Shown here: positions 49,245 through 57,625 of the stretch, in pieces
How the letters are laid out: each line of letters begins with the position of its first letter
Position numbering within the stretch: position 1 is the first letter of the stretch
Assembly: GCF_051859125.1 (NCBI RefSeq)
Contig: NZ_JBHYGG010000247.1
Location: 42,723 to 106,722 of the forward strand
Direction: 5' to 3'
DNA from: Gemmata sp051859125
GTDB taxonomy: Bacteria; Planctomycetota; Planctomycetia; Gemmatales; Gemmataceae
Length of the DNA: 64,000 nucleotides
Notes under the pieces: generated by a model
Databases searched by the model: none
What the model was told of the DNA's origin: nothing
What the model saw: the letters and a program-made list of their open reading frames with translations, nothing else
Program-made: the position numbers and the translations under genes

Positions 49245-49867
49245 GCGGGCTCCTCGCTGTTGGCGATCGTGACGCGGTGGAGGTCGGCTCGCACGGCCGT
49301 CACCGCTGAGGCGGTGGCGGAGAGGCCGACCGCGGCGGCGATGCGCGAGACCCCGGACGCCGCGTCACGTACCAACTCGCCGAACCGCACTTCGAGGACG
49401 GGTGCCCCGAGCGATCGAGCGATGCGGTCCGCCTGGGCGGCGGTGTCCAGGACGAGACGCCGGCAATCCCCCAGTACGCCCCGGTCGCCCCGGCGTAGTT
49501 CGAGGGACGCGACGCTCTCCTCGATCGCCCGCTCGGTCCGGATCACGAGGTCGGGCCGGGGCAGTGCGGCCACGGCGTCGGGCCACACCTTCTCGGAGAG
49601 CAGCGCGTGGCACTTCAGGCCCCACGCGCCGTGCTCTCGACGCTCCTGGACGAGGGCCGAGTACCGATCGGCCACGGCGGCGAAGCCACGGTGGGTCGCC
49701 TCCAGGTGGAGCGACTTGAACTCCAAGTCGCTCCAGTCCCCGGCCGGGTTCCACTCGCCGGCCGGGAGGAACCCCCTCCCCATGAAGACGCCCAGCGCCC
49801 GGAGCACGCCCGCGACGGCGCTCGTTCCGGACCGGACATGCCCGACGACGAGGATGAACTTCGACAC
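49241..49867 (-). CDS. Sulfotransferase-like protein, 208 aa
   Basis: GTG at 49865-49867. ILVVGHVRSGTSAVAGVLRALGVFMG (residues 4-30) has the PAPS-binding 5'-PSB loop G-x-x-x-S-G-T-S. WGLKCHALL and the DLVIRTERAIEESVASLELRRG segment (3'-PB-like) follow. The C-terminal third is short for a sulfotransferase (usually 250-300). In a phage-like setting it may modify an island-encoded or host surface molecule; the substrate is unknown. Confidence 0.6.
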   Translation of the reverse strand: MSKFILVVGHVRSGTSAVAGVLRALGVFMGRGFLPAGEWNPAGDWSDLEFKSLHLEATHRGFAAVADRYSALVQERREHGAWGLKCHALLSEKVWPDAVAALPRPDLVIRTERAIEESVASLELRRGDRGVLGDCRRLVLDTAAQADRIARSLGAPVLEVRFGELVRDAASGVSRIAAAVGLSATASAVTAVRADLHRVTIANSEEPA

Positions 49868-49879
49868 GGTGACCTCGCA

Positions 49880-51337
49880 TCAGGGAACGCTTTCGATCAC
49901 CCAGGTGATCGGGATGGTGGCACACGCCCCGGACCCGCCGCCCAGCGTCCCGTTGAACGTCCAGCGGTACACGCCGGGGGACAGTTCGCACACCTCGGTC
50001 GCGGCGACGTTGCCCGTGGAGCCCCCGTTGCCCATCGAGATGACGCTGATCCAGTCCCCGCTGCACTGGAGCGTCGCGTAGCTGAACTGGCCGGGGCAGT
50101 TGACGCCCGGGATGGACCCGATCCACCATGCCGCCTTCGCTTCCCAGTTCATCGCGCCCAGCATGCCCGGGTCGTAGCACGGGCACGTCGTCGTCACACT
50201 CTTCAGGTAGACGGTGGGGTTGGTCCCGGATGTGAACTCCCCGCACTCCAGAGTCGTCGGTTCGCACCCCGCCGGCTCGGCCACCGTCACCGTCCCCGGG
50301 CCGCACGTCACCTCGGTCCCGCAGGCGTCGGTCACCGTCACCGACGGCGAGTACGGCCCCGCCTCCTCGTAGGTGTGGCTCGGGTTCTGGTCCGTGCTCG
50401 TCTCGCCGTCCCCGAAGGTCCACAGGTAGGTGTACGGGCCGACCCCGCCGCTCGGGGTGACCGTGAAGTCCACCGCCGTCTCGGTGTCCGTCTCGGCGTC
50501 GCTCCGCGTGCACTCGGCGGTCAACTCCTCCGCCGCACAGCACGCCTCCAGGTCGCACAGGTCGAGGTCCTTGTTCGTCGCCACCGGCTCGCCGGCGGTG
50601 CGGTCGATGTGGACGCCGAGCGCGTTGAAGTGGTTGGTGTACGTGACCTTCGTTTTGACGAGCCGGACCTTGCCCGCGTACAGCGTGATGTCCGCGTCCA
50701 CGAGGAGCGTCTCGGTCGTAGTGCTGTCCACCTCGGTGTCGATCGCCAGCGGCGGGCACGCCCCGGGGCCGGTCACGAGCCCGGTGAGCGAATTGGTCCC
50801 GGCCAGGCCGGTCGGGGTGACGTTGACCACCCCGTCCTCGGTGATGTCGATGTGGCACCCGGCGGTGAGCGCGTCGGCCACGGACGCCCACTTGACCCCC
50901 AGGTCTTCCGCCGCGTCCGCCGTCAGCACCTGGCCGTCCTCGCCCACCGGGAGCCGGACGTTCCGGTCGCCGTCGTGGACGGCGAGGTCGCCCTTCGTCG
51001 TCTGCGGCGACGCCAGGGTCCAGTACAGCGGCACCCCGTCCTTCTCGCCCGCGACGACCGCGGGGTACGGGTGCCCGGGGTTCAGCTCGATCCCGTCGAG
51101 GTCGGCGAGCACGACGCTCTCCTCGCCCGCGTCCTCCCAGTCGCCGTCGTCGAGCCCCGGCACGTTCTGGAGGGAGCCGCTGTAGTGGGGCCGCGGGGAC
51201 GAGCCGGCGAGGGAGCCGCACCACACGACCTGGACGTGCCGTGTCCACCCGCCCGGCCCGCCGCCCGCGCGGGCGGGCCGCTGGTTGAGCAGGGCCCTCA
51301 GCTTCATCGCGGCCGCGGGGGTGAGTCCGCCGAGCAT
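49880..51337 (-). CDS. PKD-domain protein, possible tail fibre or adhesin, 485 aa
   Basis: ATG at 51335-51337. Residues 1-280 are rich in T/D/V with repeated short beta units. A PKD domain spans about 289-349: VTPSGGVGPYTYLWTFGDGETSTDQNPSHTYEEAGPYSPSVTVTDAC, with the W-(x)F-G-D-G and HTY motifs. The C-terminal 100 residues (CPCYDPGMLGAM) are Cys-rich. PKD domains mediate surface binding. The location between the prohead-protease-like and sulfotransferase-like genes suggests a virion or host-recognition role. Contains a GCCCGCGCGGGC copy near residue 22. Confidence 0.65.
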   Translation of the reverse strand: MLGGLTPAAAMKLRALLNQRPARAGGGPGGWTRHVQVVWCGSLAGSSPRPHYSGSLQNVPGLDDGDWEDAGEESVVLADLDGIELNPGHPYPAVVAGEKDGVPLYWTLASPQTTKGDLAVHDGDRNVRLPVGEDGQVLTADAAEDLGVKWASVADALTAGCHIDITEDGVVNVTPTGLAGTNSLTGLVTGPGACPPLAIDTEVDSTTTETLLVDADITLYAGKVRLVKTKVTYTNHFNALGVHIDRTAGEPVATNKDLDLCDLEACCAAEELTAECTRSDAETDTETAVDFTVTPSGGVGPYTYLWTFGDGETSTDQNPSHTYEEAGPYSPSVTVTDACGTEVTCGPGTVTVAEPAGCEPTTLECGEFTSGTNPTVYLKSVTTTCPCYDPGMLGAMNWEAKAAWWIGSIPGVNCPGQFSYATLQCSGDWISVISMGNGGSTGNVAATEVCELSPGVYRWTFNGTLGGGSGACATIPITWVIESVP

Positions 51338-51380
51338 ACCGGTCTCACGGGTCGAGGATGGGTCTGCGGCCGATGCTTCC

Positions 51381-52064
51381 TCAGCTACTGGGCTCGAACG
51401 CGGCCACGAGGTCGGCCGGGCTGACGCGATGCGGGGGAGCAGCGGTTGCAGGTGCGGATCCGGTGCAGAGGTCGGTCACGATCGAGCGGAGCTGAGCCGC
51501 CCTCGCACTCTCGGCGACGACGGCGGGGATCTCGGCCCCGACCCGCCGGTTCCACGACTCGAACACGGACTCTGTGGTGCCGCCCTTGTCCACCACGTCA
51601 ACACTCAGCACCTGGACGATCTCAGCGGCAACTAAGAACCCGTCGCGGTCCCGTTCCCGCTGCCACCGCACGTTCATCAGCGGCGAGAAGCTGTAGGCCG
51701 TCGGCTCGTTCTCGCACGCCCAGGCGAAGGGAGCGGCGAACCCGTGGGCCACGTTGAAGTGGAGGTCACCTTGCAGGCCGTCGCCGTGGACGCGCGGCTC
51801 GAGGATCCGGCCGAACACCTTCTCCGGCGGGACCGGGATCGGCTGGCCCCTCTGGTAGTCGAAGCTGTGGTCCAGGTTCGAGGGCACGCCGGCGAACTTC
51901 GACACCGCGGCCGCGAGGACGTGCGTGGGGTATCGCCGGCCCCACGACACCGACACCGGCCCCACGAGGCGGACGTTCCTGACGATCCCCCGGACCCGGT
52001 CGACCGCGCCGGCCGGCGCGGCAAGGGACAGGCGTTCGGACACCCACGAGGTTGACGTGCTCAT
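51381..52064 (-). CDS. Prohead-protease-like protein, 227 aa
   Basis: ATG at 52062-52064. VRGIVRNVRLVGPVSVSWGRRYPTHVLAAAV then NLDHSFDYQR and FGRILEPRVHGDGLQGDLHFNVAHGFAAPFAWACENEPTAYSFSPLMNVR give the phage maturation protease pattern: I/V-R-N-V, N-(x)-R-Y, DHS, F/G-R-(x)n-GD-L-H, and the S-F-S near residue 135 as the likely nucleophile. The family cleaves capsid precursors. A GCCCGCGCGGGC copy and the 96-aa gene lie upstream. It is possibly the island's capsid-maturation factor, though no capsid gene is seen. Confidence 0.6.
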   Translation of the reverse strand: MSTSTSWVSERLSLAAPAGAVDRVRGIVRNVRLVGPVSVSWGRRYPTHVLAAAVSKFAGVPSNLDHSFDYQRGQPIPVPPEKVFGRILEPRVHGDGLQGDLHFNVAHGFAAPFAWACENEPTAYSFSPLMNVRWQRERDRDGFLVAAEIVQVLSVDVVDKGGTTESVFESWNRRVGAEIPAVVAESARAAQLRSIVTDLCTGSAPATAAPPHRVSPADLVAAFEPSS

Positions 52065-52112
52065 GCCCGGCCGATGCCGCTCGCCCGCGCGGGCGGGAAC
52101 CCGGGCCGTGTC

Positions 52113-52403
52113 CTACAACGCCTCCGGGCGGTAGCCCTCGAAGGTCTTGTCCGCGCTATCGGCGAAGGCGGTCGGGTAGAGGACCATCGACCGCCAGAGG
52201 ACGCCCTCGACGCCGTTGACGGTCCAGCCGTTCCCCTCCCAGCGGGCCACGACGTAGCCCGAGGTGGTGCCGTCGTCGTGCTCGGACGCGCACAACAGGC
52301 CGTCCTCGGTGGCCCCCACGTTCGCGAACGGCCCGAGGTCGAGCGTCGCCGCCGGGTCGTGGTCCGCCTTGAAGAACCGCAGGTTGATCTGGTTGACGCC
52401 CAT
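52113..52403 (-). CDS. Hypothetical protein, 96 aa
   Basis: ATG at 52401-52403. NQINLRFFKADHDPAATLDLGPFANV and YVVARWEGNGWTVNGVEGVLWRSM suggest a small beta-rich protein. The family is unknown. A palindrome copy lies 18 bp after its stop. Confidence 0.45.
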   Translation of the reverse strand: MGVNQINLRFFKADHDPAATLDLGPFANVGATEDGLLCASEHDDGTTSGYVVARWEGNGWTVNGVEGVLWRSMVLYPTAFADSADKTFEGYRPEAL

Positions 52404-52441
52404 CCGAACTGCCCCCCTAACCACCGGTCGCGGCCCCCGAC

Positions 52442-53812
52442 TCACCCGTCGATCGGGAACAGCATGTCGTCCCCGCCGGCCTTCAGCGTCTGCTCGCGGA
52501 GCAGCTTCTCGTACACCTTCTGTTGCTCGATCGCCTTCGTCCCCTGGTCGGCGAGCGTCTTCAGCAACCCGACCACCATGTTCCCCTGCTCGACCTGCTT
52601 CGCCTGGGCCTGCTGGGCGGCGGCCGCCGGGTTCATCCCGCCGCGGCCCGTGTTGGCGATGATCGTGGCGGCCGCCTCCCGACTGCCCGCGAGGGCGACC
52701 TCCGCCCGCGGCACGGGCAGCTTGGGGGCGTAGGCCTTTTGGCGTGCCTCGTTCGCGTCCCACTGACCCATGAGTACATCGAGCTGGTCCTCGTTGAATC
52801 CTTGTCGCTGGAAATCCGCCCTCTTCTTGTCGCGGTCGCCCAAGCCGATGATGGCGGCCTCGAAGTTGAGCTGCTTCAGGGTCTCGTCGAACTTGATCTT
52901 GGTTTCGAACTCCTTCTGCACCTTCTCGAACTCGCGGGCCTTGTCGAGCACCTTCTCCATCTGCTTGTCGGTCGCGTTGAACTGCTTCTGGATGCCCAGA
53001 AGTTGTTGCTCCAACGGACTCATCGACATTCCGGCGAGCTTCGTATCGAGGTCCGCGCCAAACCGGTTGAGGGCACCGACGAATGCCTTGTTCTTGCTCG
53101 CGTCGGCGAGTTGCTCCAGCTTCTCCTTGGCGTCGCCGAGCCGCTTGGCGACCTCGGCGGCCTGGGCGTTCATCTCCCCCAGCCCGCCCTTAAGTTGTTC
53201 CACGGTGGAGTCGAACTTCCCGGTCACCCACCAGTTCCAGCCGTCCTTCGAGAACACGCTGTTGGCGTTGTCGAGTTTCTGAACCACCTCGTCCGACGTA
53301 GTGGTGAGGGCCATCCTCTTCGCCTCCAACTCGGCGATCTGCTTCTCCAGCTCGGCCTTCTGGCCCGCCGGGTCGACGAGGGCCGCGAGCGAGTCGTCCC
53401 GGTTCTTGTTCATGCGGGCGAACTTGTCCGCCACGTCCGCGGACCACCGGGACATGGCGAGGCCCTCCGTGTTGACCATCCGCAGCCCGACGGCGAGTTC
53501 CTTGATCGCCTTGCCGCCGACGTCGCCGATCGCGGTCAACGCCCCCATCACGCCGCCGGCCGCGAGCCCCCCGCCGAACCCGCCGGCGACCGCCTCGCCG
53601 ATCCGCTTCAGGGACTCGCCCGACTTCTCGCTCGACTTCTTGACCTTGTCCGCGGCGGACCTGATCCGGTCCTCCATGTGCTTGGTCATCTCGCCGAACG
53701 CGGCACCCGCCTTGTCGAGTTGCCGCTCGAACTGGCTGACGTCGGCGGTGAGGGCCACGCTCACCGGCCCGTCGCCCGTCCCGCCCGCACCCGCAGTCAG
53801 TTCGCCGGCCAT
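52442..53812 (-). CDS. Tape-measure-like phage tail protein, 456 aa
   Basis: ATG at 53810-53812. The N-terminal VALTADVSQFERQLDKAGAAFGEM and the long amphipathic helices with Lys/Glu/Gln heptads (residues 60-340) are typical of tape-measure proteins. A hydrophobic FGGGLAAGGVMGALTAIGDVGG near residue 75-97 may be a membrane-insertion segment. It is short for a full tail tape measure. The role depends on the rest of the tail cluster, which is incomplete here. Confidence 0.65.
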   Translation of the reverse strand: MAGELTAGAGGTGDGPVSVALTADVSQFERQLDKAGAAFGEMTKHMEDRIRSAADKVKKSSEKSGESLKRIGEAVAGGFGGGLAAGGVMGALTAIGDVGGKAIKELAVGLRMVNTEGLAMSRWSADVADKFARMNKNRDDSLAALVDPAGQKAELEKQIAELEAKRMALTTTSDEVVQKLDNANSVFSKDGWNWWVTGKFDSTVEQLKGGLGEMNAQAAEVAKRLGDAKEKLEQLADASKNKAFVGALNRFGADLDTKLAGMSMSPLEQQLLGIQKQFNATDKQMEKVLDKAREFEKVQKEFETKIKFDETLKQLNFEAAIIGLGDRDKKRADFQRQGFNEDQLDVLMGQWDANEARQKAYAPKLPVPRAEVALAGSREAAATIIANTGRGGMNPAAAAQQAQAKQVEQGNMVVGLLKTLADQGTKAIEQQKVYEKLLREQTLKAGGDDMLFPIDG

Positions 53813-53882
53813 GTTGTCACTCGCTGTTTGGTCAGAGGAATGGGCGGGGAGCGCTCGCCCGCGCGGGCGAGATCCGTCGGGG

Positions 53883-54533
53883 TCAGGTCCGCACCCGCTT
53901 CGGGTCGATCAGGATGCGGAACACGTCCGCCCGCTTCCAGTACCCCTCGCGGCGGGCGACGTAGCCGGCGGTGTCCGGGTCGTAGGTGCGGCCCGTCACG
54001 GTGCGGAGGTCCGCCTCCTCGGCGGTCCGGCTCCAGTCGTCGAGCCGCCACCCGTCGCGATCGAACTGGGCGGCCCGCACCACGCGGACGAGGGGCGAGT
54101 CCTCGCGGGCGGGCGGGGTGCCGGTGCCGGAGAAGTACCCCCACGTCGGGTTCCCGGTGAACTTCTCGGCGACCCTGATGACCCCGTCGCAGGCGGCCCG
54201 GTCCGTGCCCCGGACCTCGACGATCAGTTCCGCGGCGAGCCCCCCGAGCCCGTGCCAGTCGTCGGGCCACACGCGGCCGCCGGCGACCAGCACAGCCGTC
54301 GGGTAGGTCTCGGTCCACAGGGGCGGCAACTCGCTCTCGGCGGTCCTGACGTGCTCCGGCCGCACCACACGGGCGACGTCCGAATCCGCGCGGAGCGACC
54401 GGGCGAGTGACTCGCACACGGACAGCAGGGCCGCCCGGCGTGCGGAGGCGACCGCCGCGGCCCGGTTCTTGTTCTCCTGGTCGCGGGCGAAGTGCTCCGC
54501 CTCGCTCATCGCGACCGCTCTCCGGCTCCCCAT
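53883..54533 (-). CDS. Hypothetical protein, 216 aa
   Basis: The ATG at 54531-54533 is chosen; MSEAEHF at 54509 is a possible later start. A helical N-terminus (EHFARDQENKNRAAAVASARRAALLSV) is followed by a beta-rich central region (TYPTAVLVAGGRVWPDDWHGLGGLAAELIVEVRG) and a C-terminal DTAGYVARREGYWKRADVFRILID. It resembles phage minor tail or adaptor proteins in layout only. Confidence 0.45.
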   Translation of the reverse strand: MGSRRAVAMSEAEHFARDQENKNRAAAVASARRAALLSVCESLARSLRADSDVARVVRPEHVRTAESELPPLWTETYPTAVLVAGGRVWPDDWHGLGGLAAELIVEVRGTDRAACDGVIRVAEKFTGNPTWGYFSGTGTPPAREDSPLVRVVRAAQFDRDGWRLDDWSRTAEEADLRTVTGRTYDPDTAGYVARREGYWKRADVFRILIDPKRVRT

Positions 54534-54577
54534 CGTCGGCCCCTGCTGTGCGTGGTGCGTGAACCCGGCCGCGGCGG

Positions 54578-55315
54578 TCAGTCGGCACCGATGCCGGCCC
54601 GCCGGCCCCCGCCGGAGGTCCACCCGTCCTTCAGCACCCGGGCCGGCTTCGTGGGGCCGTCGGGCTGAGGATCGGTCCCGATCGCGACGCTCAGCGTCTG
54701 GTATCTGGTGAAGTGCCCGTGGACCGTCTGCACCCTCTGCCCGAGGTCCGCATCGAATTTGCTCGCGACCGTGACGCGGTCATCGACCCGGGCGGAGCCC
54801 TGCAGCCGGGCACCGACGCGGGCCGCGTGGATGGCTTGCCGGAGCGGGCCGTCGGACAGTGACACCCGCTCGCGCCCGGCGAGTGCGGCGGACACCGGGT
54901 CCGTCTCCTCGGCCAACAGCCGCTCACAGACGTTCGGGTCGGCGGACCGAACCACGACGATCAACCCACCCGTCCCGTCGCCGCGGGCCTGACCGACGGA
55001 GACCTCGATCGAGGTCGCGTACCGCTCGACGTCGGCCGGCGGGAGAGGCTCGCCGGGTGCGATGATGCGGTCGGCCGCAACCCACTTCAGAAGGCCCTCG
55101 TCGGCTTGGAGCTTCGCCACCAACTTCGCGGCGACCGCGGCCAACCGGCCCGCCCTGGCGTCGAGTACGGCGGCGACCTTGGCCCGCTCGGCGGCGGCCA
55201 CGGCGTCCCGCTGGCGTCGCTGCTGCTCCTCGTCCCGGCGGTTCCGCTCGGCCGCGGCCGCACGCTGGGCCACTTGCTCATCGGTCAGGTGTTCGGCCAT
55301 GTCGAGCACGCGCAT
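54578..55315 (-). CDS. Hypothetical protein with N-terminal coiled coil, 245 aa
   Basis: ATG at 55313-55315 (MAEHLT at 55300 is an alternative). Residues 8-60 form a long charged helix (EQVAQRAAAAERNRRDEEQQRRQRDAVAAAERAKVAAVLD). The middle, SIEVSVGQARGDGTGGLIVVVRS, is beta-rich. It is possibly a structural or assembly protein of the phage-like set; no family is recognised. Confidence 0.45.
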   Translation of the reverse strand: MRVLDMAEHLTDEQVAQRAAAAERNRRDEEQQRRQRDAVAAAERAKVAAVLDARAGRLAAVAAKLVAKLQADEGLLKWVAADRIIAPGEPLPPADVERYATSIEVSVGQARGDGTGGLIVVVRSADPNVCERLLAEETDPVSAALAGRERVSLSDGPLRQAIHAARVGARLQGSARVDDRVTVASKFDADLGQRVQTVHGHFTRYQTLSVAIGTDPQPDGPTKPARVLKDGWTSGGGRRAGIGAD

Positions 55316-55365
55316 CAGTTCTTCCTCATCGGCGGTGGATAGAGTTCTCGTCTACGCAGGGGCGG

Positions 55366-55605
55366 TCATGTGGTGCGGGCGGCCGCGTCTTCGCGGAGTT
55401 GCCGCCGGCGTGAAACGGCCAAGAGGAATCGCACGTTTTCCTTCTCGGTCAGCACGTCAGGGTGCTTGTCCAGCACGGCGGCGAGGCCCGCCTCCGGGTC
55501 CAGGCGTGCCGCCTCGTCGATGTCGAGAAGGAGCCGGTCCACCTCGTCCTCGGACACGGGCGCGGGGATCGCTTCGAGCTTCTCGATGCGGGCTCTGAGG
55601 TTCAC
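55366..55605 (-). CDS. Hypothetical protein, 79 aa
   Basis: It starts NLRARIEKLEAIPAPVSEDEVDRLLLDIDEAARLDP, predicted helical, with a basic C-terminus (VSRRRQLREDAAART). It overlaps the HTH protein gene by four bases. The family is unknown. Confidence 0.45.
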   Translation of the reverse strand: MNLRARIEKLEAIPAPVSEDEVDRLLLDIDEAARLDPEAGLAAVLDKHPDVLTEKENVRFLLAVSRRRQLREDAAARTT

Positions 55606-55967
55606 TGCTTGGCCCTCGATTCCAGTTCACGAACCCGCCGCTCAAGTTCTTCGAGCTGGGCGACCCGAATCGCGTGGTCGAGGATCCGGTCCGCGGCCCG
55701 CAGCTGCACCGGCTCCGAGTCGGAACCGAGCAGGGTCCGCAGAACCCCAATCGCCTCGGTCAGCGAATCCGCCAGTCGGCCCGCGGCCCGGGAGATCATG
55801 GCGTCTCGCAACTCGACGACGCGCCGGTTGAACGCCTCGTCCTTCAGCCGGCGGTAGGCCGTTCGAGCGGAGACGTGAGCCGCGCCGGCCGCCTCCGCGA
55901 CGGTCCGGCCGCTTGCGAGTTCCGCCGCGAGGGTGTCGTCCGCCGATGATCTGCCACGCTGTGCCAC
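55602..55967 (-). CDS. HTH protein, possible small terminase-like subunit, 121 aa
   Basis: ATG at 55965-55967. TLAAELASGRTVAEAAGAAHVSARTAYRRLKDEAFNRRVVELRDAM is a helix-turn-helix (residues 11-50) like the N-terminus of phage terminase small subunits, followed by a coiled coil (ADRILDHAIRVAQLEELERRVRELES). No large terminase gene is seen, so a regulator is equally likely. Confidence 0.55.
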   Translation of the reverse strand: MAQRGRSSADDTLAAELASGRTVAEAAGAAHVSARTAYRRLKDEAFNRRVVELRDAMISRAAGRLADSLTEAIGVLRTLLGSDSEPVQLRAADRILDHAIRVAQLEELERRVRELESRAKQ

Positions 55968-56327
55968 CGTCTGCCACTCCGCATGCCCTGACCGGCCGAT
56001 GCCTCTCGGTTGGCCGTTCTGAACCTCGCCCTCGCGGGCGGCCGCTGATCGGCCCAGAGGCGTTCACCGAACCTTCCATTCTCGCCGTCGTCAAACTCGG
56101 GCCGCGCCGGTCACCTACAGAGAAAGTCAAAAAGCCCCCCTACCCCCACCAGTGTTGTGAGAGACCCCCGCGGTACTTGATGAGTCGCCCCGCGACCGCG
56201 GCCCCTCGCGGGAACCGCCCCACCTCGCCCGCGAACGGAACGAGCTGCCTGCCCACGGCGACTGGGGATCGCTCCCCAAGAACCCGCCGCGGATTCGAAC
56301 CGCGGCCCGCTGCCCGACGCAGCCGGG
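55968..56327. other. 360-bp gap with a tRNA-like T-arm fold
   Basis: Between two minus-strand genes. On the minus strand 56281-56329 folds as AACCCG/CGGGTT (6-bp acceptor-like stem), a CTGC-GTCGG-GCAG hairpin and a T-arm-like CGCGG-TTCGAAT-CCGCG. It lacks a D arm and a full anticodon arm. A one-mismatch palindrome copy sits at 56028-56039. The tRNA-like fold begins within the TAA of the downstream gene (56328-56330). The rest shows no gene. Confidence 0.5.
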
Positions 56328-56555
56328 TTAGTTGTGCTTCGACAGCTCGGCCGGGGTGTACCGTGCCGAGAGGATGGCCAGCGTCTCGGCCGCGGCGTGG
56401 AGTGCCGGATCGTACTGGCGACGGTGCAGCCCATCGACCACGGCCGCGGCGAGCGGCTCCACGTCGGGTTCGAAGCTGGTTCGCCCCGCGAAGTCGAGGA
56501 GCCGCTGCACGAGCCCCATCACGCCGATCACGCTGGATGCCGTTGCGGGCTTCAT
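56328..56555 (-). CDS. Hypothetical protein, 75 aa
   Basis: ATG at 56553-56555, overlapping the ParB stop. The protein is helical (SSVIGVMGLVQRLLDFAGRTSFEPDVEPLAAAVVDGLHRRQYDPALHAAAETLAILSARYTPAELSKHN). It may be a partner of ParB by position. The family is unknown. Confidence 0.45.
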   Translation of the reverse strand: MKPATASSVIGVMGLVQRLLDFAGRTSFEPDVEPLAAAVVDGLHRRQYDPALHAAAETLAILSARYTPAELSKHN

Positions 56556-57553
56556 GGCCGGCCCCCCGCAACGTCGGCGACCGCGGCGATGATGGCCGTG
56601 AGCGCGTCCACGTCGAGCACGCGGTTCGTCTGGTGGCTGTCCCCGGTGCGATCCATGCCCGTCAGGTCGTCGATGTTGAGCGACACCCCGCGGCGTTCGA
56701 GTGCGAGCCGGAACGGCCGCCGCTCGGTTGCGGCACGGCAGAGCCGCCCCAGGAGCCGCTTGGCGTCGTCGCGGATCTCGGCGAGGTCGGCCGGGGTCGG
56801 GTCGAAGGTGTTGTGCTTCGGCCGCCTTGACGGCCGGTTGCGTACCGGGCCGGAGGGCTCTCGGCCGGCGATCGGCGTCGGCTCGGCGACGTGCTCCAAC
56901 TCGGTATCGGGTTCGTCGTCGCCGTCGCAGTGGTCGGCCTGCCGCTCCTTGAGGAGCTGGTACGCGGCCGCGACGCTGGTCTCGTCCATCTTCGCGGGCA
57001 GGTCGCCGAACCGGTCCGGGTCCGCTTCTGCGGCCTCGACAACCCGCTTACCCATCTCGTACTTCTTGCCGCTCACCCCGAGGGCGTCGCCGACCTTGTC
57101 GCGGACGTCACCTTTCTTTGACCCCCCTTCCGGCAAATTTCCGGAAGGGGGGCCGTGGCTCCGGCCCAGGTCACGCTGACGGGCGGCGGCCGCAGGGCGC
57201 TCCAGCGCTTCGAGCCGGCGGCCCGCCTCGACGAGTTCCGTCGGCTCGAACTGCTTGCGGCAGTGGTTCTCGTCCCGCTCCGCGCGGGCCTGCGACACGG
57301 CGTCGTCGAGGTTCAGGAAGATGAGGGCGGGGATGTCGGTCCACCCGAGCCGCTCGGCGGCCCGGAGCCGCCGCTCGCCGAAGATCAGCTCCATGTCGGG
57401 GCCGAGCCCGATCGGCTGGAGCAGTCCGGTCCGCATGCTCTCGGCGAGTGCGGCGAGGTCGCCCAGGTCCTTGCGGACGCGGTCACCGATCCGGACGTCA
57501 CCGATCCGCACAAATTGTGGGACCAGCTTGACGGGTGTACGTTCGTGCGCCAT
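56552..57553 (-). CDS. ParB-family partition protein, 333 aa
   Basis: ATG at 57551-57553. IGLGPDMELIFGERRLRAAERLGWTDIPALIF has the GERR motif (about residues 53-56) of ParB; RDENHCRKQFEPTELVEAGRRLEALE and an HTH segment (KYEMGKRVVEAAEADP) follow. A 12-bp inverted repeat lies within the coding region at 57122-57152. It may be a partition or regulatory protein. Two ParB-family genes in one island suggest a parS-like site, for which the repeated palindrome is a candidate. Confidence 0.78.
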   Translation of the reverse strand: MAHERTPVKLVPQFVRIGDVRIGDRVRKDLGDLAALAESMRTGLLQPIGLGPDMELIFGERRLRAAERLGWTDIPALIFLNLDDAVSQARAERDENHCRKQFEPTELVEAGRRLEALERPAAAARQRDLGRSHGPPSGNLPEGGSKKGDVRDKVGDALGVSGKKYEMGKRVVEAAEADPDRFGDLPAKMDETSVAAAYQLLKERQADHCDGDDEPDTELEHVAEPTPIAGREPSGPVRNRPSRRPKHNTFDPTPADLAEIRDDAKRLLGRLCRAATERRPFRLALERRGVSLNIDDLTGMDRTGDSHQTNRVLDVDALTAIIAAVADVAGGRP

Positions 57554-57625
57554 GATTCTGATACGAGTAGTTGGTGAGAACACGCCTCGGGGTAGCCGCC
57601 ACAGCAGCCCGGGGCGTGTTCGTTT

